Below, in pieces: positions 59,623 to 64,000 of a DNA stretch of 64,000 nucleotides (the first letter of the stretch is position 1; every line of letters begins with the position of its first letter). The translations under genes were made by a program, and so were the position numbers. The stretch is from Hymenobacter roseosalivarius DSM 11622. GTDB lineage: Bacteria; Bacteroidota; Bacteroidia; Cytophagales; Hymenobacteraceae. The DNA is taken from contig NZ_FWWW01000087.1 in NCBI RefSeq assembly GCF_900176135.1, positions 48,321-112,320 on the forward strand. Reading direction: 5' to 3'. The notes under the pieces are model-generated. The model was given only the letters and a program-made list of their open reading frames with translations. It was not told the origin of the DNA and ran no database searches.

Positions 59623-61059
59623 ATGACTTTCTCTACCCGTTGGCACCTGGTGCTGAGCGCTGTACTCTTGATGGGCGCTTATGCTCCCAGTTTAGGCCAG
59701 CAGTTTACTCCGCAGGTGCAGGAGTTTATTAAAGTGCAGGACCCGTCCGTGGCCTTGGTCGATGCGAAAGTTATCGACGGTACCGGCCGGCCGGCGCTGC
59801 TGCATCAGACTGTGCTCATAAAGCAGGGCCGAATCGTGCAGGTGGGACCCGTGAAGAAGGTGAAAGTGCCCGCCGACGCGAAGGTGATAAACTGCGCGGG
59901 CAAGACGCTAATTCCTGGCCTGGTGATGCTGCACGAGCACCTGTACTATACCATGCCAATGGGGGGCTTTTTCAACATCGCCCAGATGCCGTACTCCTTT
60001 CCGCGCCTGTATCTGGCCGGCGGCGCTACCACTATTCGCACGGCCGGCAGCATTGAGCCCCAAACCGATCTGGCCATTAAGCGCATGATTGGGGAGGGCA
60101 AGCTCATCGGGCCGGATATGGACGTGACCGCGCCCTATATGGAGGAGCCGAGTCTGGATATTCCCGCTTTAAACACCATCAACGGCCCTGAGGATGCGGC
60201 CGCAAGCACGAAATTCTGGGCCGATAAAGGCTGTACTTCCTTCAAGATGTATATGCACGCCACCCGGGCTGACCTGAAAGCCGTGGTGCAGCAGGCGCAC
60301 CAGCGCAACCTCAAGGTTACGGGCCATCTGGCCTCTATTACGTACCGCGAGGCGGCCGAAATTGGCATTGATAACCTTGAGCACGGCTTCATGGCCAGCT
60401 CCGATTTTATGCCCAACAAAGCTCCCGACGTAGCTGATTATCCCGCCGCACGCCAGTCGCTGCTGAAATTGCCGGTCAATAGCCCCGCCATGAAAGACCT
60501 GATTAGCTTCCTGGTCAGCAAGCGGGTAGCTATTACGTCTACCTTACCTGTATTCGAACCTTATACGGGCCGCGAAGTGGTGCTGGGCGGTGGTCTGGAG
60601 GCCCTGATTCCTCAGCTACAGGAGCGTGAACAAGCCACCTGGCAGCAAAATCAGAACAAGGACACGGCCAGCGTGCGGCTGTTCAAAAAGGAAATGGTTT
60701 GGGAAAAGCAGTTTTACGATGCCGGGGGGCTTTTAGTATCCGGCACCGATCCAACCGGCGCCGGCCGCACTATTGCCGGCTACTCCAACCGGCGCCAGAT
60801 AGAATTGCTCGTGGAGGGCGGCTTTACGCCGGTTCAGGCCATCAAAATAAGCACCTTGAACGGCGCTATCTACCTGGGCCGCGAGAAAGAGATTGGCACC
60901 ATCGAGGCCGGCAAACAAGCCGATCTGGTCTTGATTAACGGCGACCCGGAACAGGATATCCAGCAGGTGCGCCGCATGGAAATTGTCTTCAAGAAAGGCG
61001 TAGGTTTTGACTCCGTTAAGCTATTTGAGACCATGAAGGGCAAAGTAGGCTTGAACTAG
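59623..61059 (+). CDS. Secreted metal-dependent amidohydrolase
   Basis: About 478 residues from MTFSTRWHLVLSAVLLMGAY, a signal peptide ending SLGQ. The longer start at 59527 is rejected because it buries the signal. Conserved points are LVDAKVIDGTGRPAL near 40, LIPGLVMLHEHLYY near 100 (where HxH is expected the sequence reads HEH), LKVTGHL near 240, DNLEHGF near 260 and LLVSGTDPTGAG near 370. It should hydrolyse an amide or imide ring outside the cytoplasm; the substrate is unknown. The MGGFFN and AGGLLVSG peptides come from C6-motif copies. A further copy follows the stop at 61079. Confidence 0.85.
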   Translation: MTFSTRWHLVLSAVLLMGAYAPSLGQQFTPQVQEFIKVQDPSVALVDAKVIDGTGRPALLHQTVLIKQGRIVQVGPVKKVKVPADAKVINCAGKTLIPGLVMLHEHLYYTMPMGGFFNIAQMPYSFPRLYLAGGATTIRTAGSIEPQTDLAIKRMIGEGKLIGPDMDVTAPYMEEPSLDIPALNTINGPEDAAASTKFWADKGCTSFKMYMHATRADLKAVVQQAHQRNLKVTGHLASITYREAAEIGIDNLEHGFMASSDFMPNKAPDVADYPAARQSLLKLPVNSPAMKDLISFLVSKRVAITSTLPVFEPYTGREVVLGGGLEALIPQLQEREQATWQQNQNKDTASVRLFKKEMVWEKQFYDAGGLLVSGTDPTGAGRTIAGYSNRRQIELLVEGGFTPVQAIKISTLNGAIYLGREKEIGTIEAGKQADLVLINGDPEQDIQQVRRMEIVFKKGVGFDSVKLFETMKGKVGLN

Positions 61060-61136
61060 AAAGGCCTGGAAAGCTGCTTGGGGGGCAAATTCTGAAGTAA
61101 ACTCACCAGGTCGAAAACGCTAGCGCGGCGGCGTTG

Positions 61137-61853
61137 CTACTCCTGGTACTGATACTGATCGAGCAGCTCGTGCAAGTCGGGTAGGCGGCGCTCAAACTGT
61201 GTCAGCAGGGCCGGTGGTACGGGCACGGTGGTACCGTAGCGCGTGAGCAGGTAGCGCACCAGGGCCCGCAGCGCCTGCACCTCTTCCTGCAATTGCAGGC
61301 GGACCATCTTCCAGCGCCTTTCCCCGTCCGGCTGGGTACGGCACACCTGCCTGACGGCTACGGTATGGCTGACTACGGCTGCCAGTTTCTCCAGCATGCG
61401 CTGCTCATCCTTACTGAATACTCTGGGTTGCCGGTCGATAATACACAACGTTCCGATGGGCTGCTGGTTGGGCATGCGCAACGGGGCTCCCGCGTAAAAC
61501 CGCAGCTGGTTGGTGCGGGCGGCCTGCGCCGCCTGCACCGTAATAAGCGGATTTCGTTCCTGCTCCAGATCCTGATACACCACGGCTTTATCGTGGAGAA
61601 TGGCAGTGGAACACAGCGCCTCCTGCCGGGGCTGCTTTTCGTTGCCCGGCATTCCATAATTGGCTTTATAGAAAACATGCTCTTCGTCCACAAGGGCAAT
61701 CAGCGAAATGGGCAGGCTGAAAATGCGAGCGGTAAGCGCCACAAGCTCGTCGAAAACCGTTTCGCGGAGTGCCGGCAGCAGGTCATAGGAGCGCAGACTG
61801 CTCAGCCGGGTGGCTTCGTCCTCGGGGAGTAGCCAAGAAGGAACTTCAGACAT
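61137..61853 (-). CDS. GAF-domain protein
   Basis: A 238-residue cytoplasmic protein with one GAF domain at about 25-175 (DELVALTARIFSLPISLIAL, VDEEHVFYKANYG, YAGAPLRMPNQQPIGTLCII). Conserved CSTAI near 82 and IGTLCIID are typical of phytochrome-related GAF sensors in two-component systems, but no kinase or cyclase domain is present. The last 60 residues are helical (LQEEVQALRALVRYLLTRYG) and may form a coiled coil. It could be a small-molecule sensor that acts with a kinase elsewhere. It is single-gene and convergent with the amidohydrolase. Confidence 0.85.
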   Translation of the reverse strand: MSEVPSWLLPEDEATRLSSLRSYDLLPALRETVFDELVALTARIFSLPISLIALVDEEHVFYKANYGMPGNEKQPRQEALCSTAILHDKAVVYQDLEQERNPLITVQAAQAARTNQLRFYAGAPLRMPNQQPIGTLCIIDRQPRVFSKDEQRMLEKLAAVVSHTVAVRQVCRTQPDGERRWKMVRLQLQEEVQALRALVRYLLTRYGTTVPVPPALLTQFERRLPDLHELLDQYQYQE

Positions 61854-62027
61854 GAAACAGCCAGCGTTAGTTGAGCAGGGGAAGGACGAGCGAGCGAAGG
61901 TAAGGTGACTCAGGGAAAGTCCAAACTTCTATTTTTCGCCACATACCACTACCGCTCCATAGTTAAGAGCGGCTTTTTTATCGGGGTATTTCTGGTCTAC
62001 CAGCTCAAAAAACTGCTGTTTAATATT

Positions 62028-62773
62028 TTATGTGGTGGCCGTATCTGCTTTGCTCAGGGCCGCCACCACGGGAGCGGCTACTTCGTTCATAAAGCTCCAG
62101 TAGTTCTCGTTGCTGCCGCAGATTAGCTTACCGGTTACTTCTTTTTCCGAAACGTTCTGAAAGCCAGCTTGTTTGAATAGATCAGCCAGAAAACCCGGAC
62201 TGCCGCAGCGGAACATACCCGGCGCGCCGGGCGCAGGCGCGGGCAAGCTTATGTTTTTCTGGATGGTGCCCATGATGGCGGTAACCCACACGTTTTTATC
62301 TGGTACGCCCCATACGGCGGGGCAATTTTGCCCCCCGGCTTCAGGACCCGCGCCATTTCTTTAGCGGCCAGGAGCATATCTGGGAAAAACATAAATCCGA
62401 AGCGGCAGCTCACGGCATCAAAAGTGGCATCGGCGAACGGCAGCTCGCTGACATCGCACACCACCGTTTCATAATTGGTAATGCCTTTTTTTCGGGCCTT
62501 GTCGCGGGCTACTTCCAGCATACCTGCCGCCAGATCGGTAATAACCACCTTGCCGCTGCTGGTCAGGGCGGCAATGGTCAGTCCAGGCTCCCCGGTGCCG
62601 GCCGCAATGTCCAGTACCGTGTCGGTCGGCTTTATGCCCAGGGCCTGAATAATCTCATCGCCCATGGGCTTCAGCCAGTCCATCGTAAAGTCGTCCCATT
62701 TGCGCCAGCCCGGTGAAAACTTGTTCCACGTTGCCTTTTGTTGCTCTCGAATTTGTTCCAGTTGCGTATCCAT
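62028..62773 (-). pseudogene. Class I SAM-dependent methyltransferase (UbiE-like), frameshifted
   Basis: The first part (from 62773) has MDTQLEQIREQQKATWNKFS and the SAM motif VLDIAAGTGEPG near residue 53, then FDAVSCRFGFMFFPD and VLKPGGKIA. After about 150 residues the true continuation (AVWGVPDKNVWVTAIMGTIQ to the end at 62028) is in another frame. The break is near 62316-62322, in a G-run beside a C6-motif copy, and one extra base would restore it. Repaired length is about 248 residues. It would methylate a small molecule, perhaps a quinone or lipid; unknown. A sequencing error is possible. Confidence 0.82.
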
Positions 62774-63404
62774 AGCGTTAACCTTGTTAAGTGAAGTGGA
62801 TGTGTTATTCGCGGAGAGGAGGCAATGTTGGGGGCGCGGGCTGGTGTGGGTATGCAGGAGGCTGTTTCTGGATAATGCGTAGGCATCGGTGGTGAGAAAG
62901 TGCAGATGGCTTTAGGCACTGCTCACTCTAATATAGCGGTTTTTGGATTCTGATTTCACCGCCCCTTTCTGACCCTTATGCCTCACAATCGCTACCCTGG
63001 CGCAGGGTATTAAAAGGGTGTTTACTGCTAGATAAAGCGAACTTAGAAGTTGCTAAAGAATACTTTGTACTATGGCTATTGCTATGCTGAGCAGGAGCAG
63101 CACCAAACCAATTGCCGGACCTGAAGTATATCTTTTCTATGAAATATTTGGCAATGTGTTTGCTCTCGCGCTCCCCAAATAATATAACTACCTTGGTGTA
63201 TGAAAAACCAATACGATCCGAGTACTGGGGAGCTAATTGTAGAAGCCAAAAGGGAGATAGCGGTAGCTATGTGCCTGTTTCTGAGCTCCTGCCTTACTAT
63301 TATGTGCTGGGTATAAACAGCAGGCAGTCTGGGGGGCAAAGTACAATAGGCTTCCAGCAGAGAGAGCAGGAGCAGTAGCTGGGCAAGGAAGCGGATAATG
63401 GCAG
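62774..63404. other. Intergenic stretch with no clear gene
   Basis: About 630 bases. Overlapping frames of under 90 codons exist on both strands near 63110-63380, but none has family-like sequence or a good start. One C6-motif copy lies at 63331 (TCTGGGGGGCAAAG). I see no RNA gene. Confidence 0.45.
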
Positions 63405-63698
63405 TTACGCAGTCTGGTATTCTTCCAGTACCTCCGCAAGTTCAATCTCTTCCAACGGCGGCACCGGCGCGAAGCGGGACTCATGGAAGTTGGCCTCCGG
63501 AAAGCCCGGCGCTACGTCGCCATTGTTGATTTCAACCAACGTAATACCGTAGCCACGATGCGTATCATACACGCCGCGCACGGTATAGATAGGGCCGCGC
63601 TTGGGTGTCTGAATATTGGGGTTCTGCACCAGTAGCAGGGTAAAGTCATCATTGGTGCAGACAACCTGTTGGCCCGGATGGAATAGTGGCGGCTTCAT
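63405..63698 (-). CDS. Small conserved protein of unknown function
   Basis: About 97 residues from MKPPLFHPGQQVVCTNDDFT at 63698; the 32 codons upstream in frame are not family-like. The pattern FHPGQQVVCTN, GPIYTVRGVY and GITLVEINNGD, followed by an acidic end (PLEEIELAEVLEEY), looks like a small SH3-like beta barrel found in many Bacteroidetes as a hypothetical protein. No catalytic residues are seen. The gene stands alone near the window end. Confidence 0.72.
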   Translation of the reverse strand: MKPPLFHPGQQVVCTNDDFTLLLVQNPNIQTPKRGPIYTVRGVYDTHRGYGITLVEINNGDVAPGFPEANFHESRFAPVPPLEEIELAEVLEEYQTA

Positions 63699-64000
63699 AC
63701 GGCAAAGATACGGCGCTCTGTTCTGGCGGAACCAGAGCGTTGAGCCTGAGAGGGCCATTTCAAAAGCTGTATGAGCGGTAGGCAGAAGCAACATGACAGT
63801 TTAGAAAAGTGGCTATATATTCATTCGCAACTACTGGCAGTATGTGATATGGATAGTTGCGTATGCAGAATAGCATGTCAATACATATTAGTGGAAGATC
63901 GATAATTGATAAACGATAAAACGGAAAAATATCATTTAAAAGATTGGCTTATCATGGGTTGAGATTAAATACTTTTTCAAGACATTATTCATAACAATTC
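63699..64000. other. AT-rich end region with no recognised gene
   Basis: About 300 bases, increasingly AT-rich toward the window end. It may be the upstream region of a gene outside the window. Confidence 0.4.

Larger units (their letters stand above)
189..63342. repeat. Dispersed motif: A- or T-tract followed by GCCCCCCAG (about 45 copies)
   Basis: By eye the core GCCCCCC or GGGGGGC next to A3-6 or T3-5 occurs near 192, 398, 1610, 3402, 4180, 7421, 8014, 10088, 15122, 15747, 17211, 18735, 18793, 22668, 23153, 23436, 23707, 23765, 24719, 26564, 27951, 28655, 32599, 33278, 33568, 36033, 37832, 40135, 40557, 43871, 43887, 45268, 45618, 45951, 47235, 50361, 54300, 55916, 56203, 57191, 58185, 59427, 59961, 60724, 61080, 62331 and 63331. 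Both orientations are common. Copies lie in coding and non-coding DNA. Two arms can combine into terminators (4173-4209, 43858-43905). Most end in AG or CAG. Confidence 0.8.

Noticed and set aside
63112..63378. Forward frame of 88 codons in the 62.8-63.4 kb gap
   Set aside because: No family-like pattern and overlapped by another frame on the opposite strand.
1..64000. CRISPR array
   Set aside because: No regularly spaced direct repeats; the recurring short motifs are irregularly placed and appear in both orientations.
1..64000. tRNA or rRNA genes
   Set aside because: I found no TTCGA-type T-arm with matching acceptor stem and no conserved rRNA words, but a covariance search was not possible here.

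Overview
The window looks like a chromosome segment of a Hymenobacter-type member of the Bacteroidetes (Cytophagales). This is inferred from about 57 percent GC, a T9SS-type C-terminal sorting tail on a secreted protein, a DUF3127 protein, M28, PhoX and di-heme peroxidase lipoproteins, GH1 and GH127 genes, and two near-consensus Bacteroidetes promoters (TTG, about 21 bases, TAnnTTTG). I saw no rRNA, tRNA, CRISPR array or prophage. About 50 protein genes are supported; at least five are broken by frameshifts or stop codons.

Layout. 0-4.2 kb: a carboxylate-amine ligase (cut by the window edge), an ATP-grasp ligase with a histone-H1-like tail, an esterase, and an esterase fused to a DinB domain. 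This resembles an amide-ligase metabolite cluster. 4.3-12.9 kb: an AlbA_2 protein, an SDR, an OB-fold DUF3127 protein with an SSB-like tail, an isoaspartyl peptidase plus cyanophycinase (cyanophycin breakdown), an M1 aminopeptidase and an L,D-transpeptidase. 13-25.7 kb: an XRE regulator with a candidate operator, a DEAD-box helicase, a NUDIX hydrolase, an LpxH-like phosphoesterase, a glycosyltransferase, a GH1 glucosidase and a di-heme peroxidase. 25.7-27.2 kb: a PhoX-like protein.

27.5-39.3 kb is the most interesting part. It is an RNA-repair island with hen1 (RNA 3'-end 2'-O-methyltransferase), pnkp (kinase-phosphatase-ligase) and two RlaP-type nucleotidyltransferases. A gene with a diadenylate-cyclase-like (DAC) sensor domain is divergent from pnkp. 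An IS630-family element sits 3 bases beyond that gene's stop codon. hen1 and pnkp each carry an in-frame palindromic insertion of 105-160 bases in a domain linker. hen1 is also frameshifted by an extra CCAG tetranucleotide, and the second rlaP by one base in a C run. The island therefore seems to be decaying or able to switch.

39.7-47.1 kb: a ring-cleaving dioxygenase with a nonsense-mutated partner hydrolase, a secreted beta-helix/ricin protein, a ruined GH127 gene and a type II NADH dehydrogenase. 47.3-57.4 kb: a complete reductive pyrimidine-degradation cluster (mmsA, a class III aminotransferase, hydA, a beta-ureidopropionase, preT, preA, an NCS1 permease). 57.5-63.7 kb: an RsbQ-like hydrolase overlapping a PAS histidine kinase, an amidohydrolase, a GAF protein, a frameshifted methyltransferase and a small conserved protein.

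Across the whole window a short motif recurs about 45 times in both orientations: an A- or T-tract followed by GCCCCCCAG. It occurs inside genes, where it often encodes the peptide KAPQ, and between genes, where paired copies make terminator-like hairpins. Several families of long inverted repeats also fill intergenic spaces.
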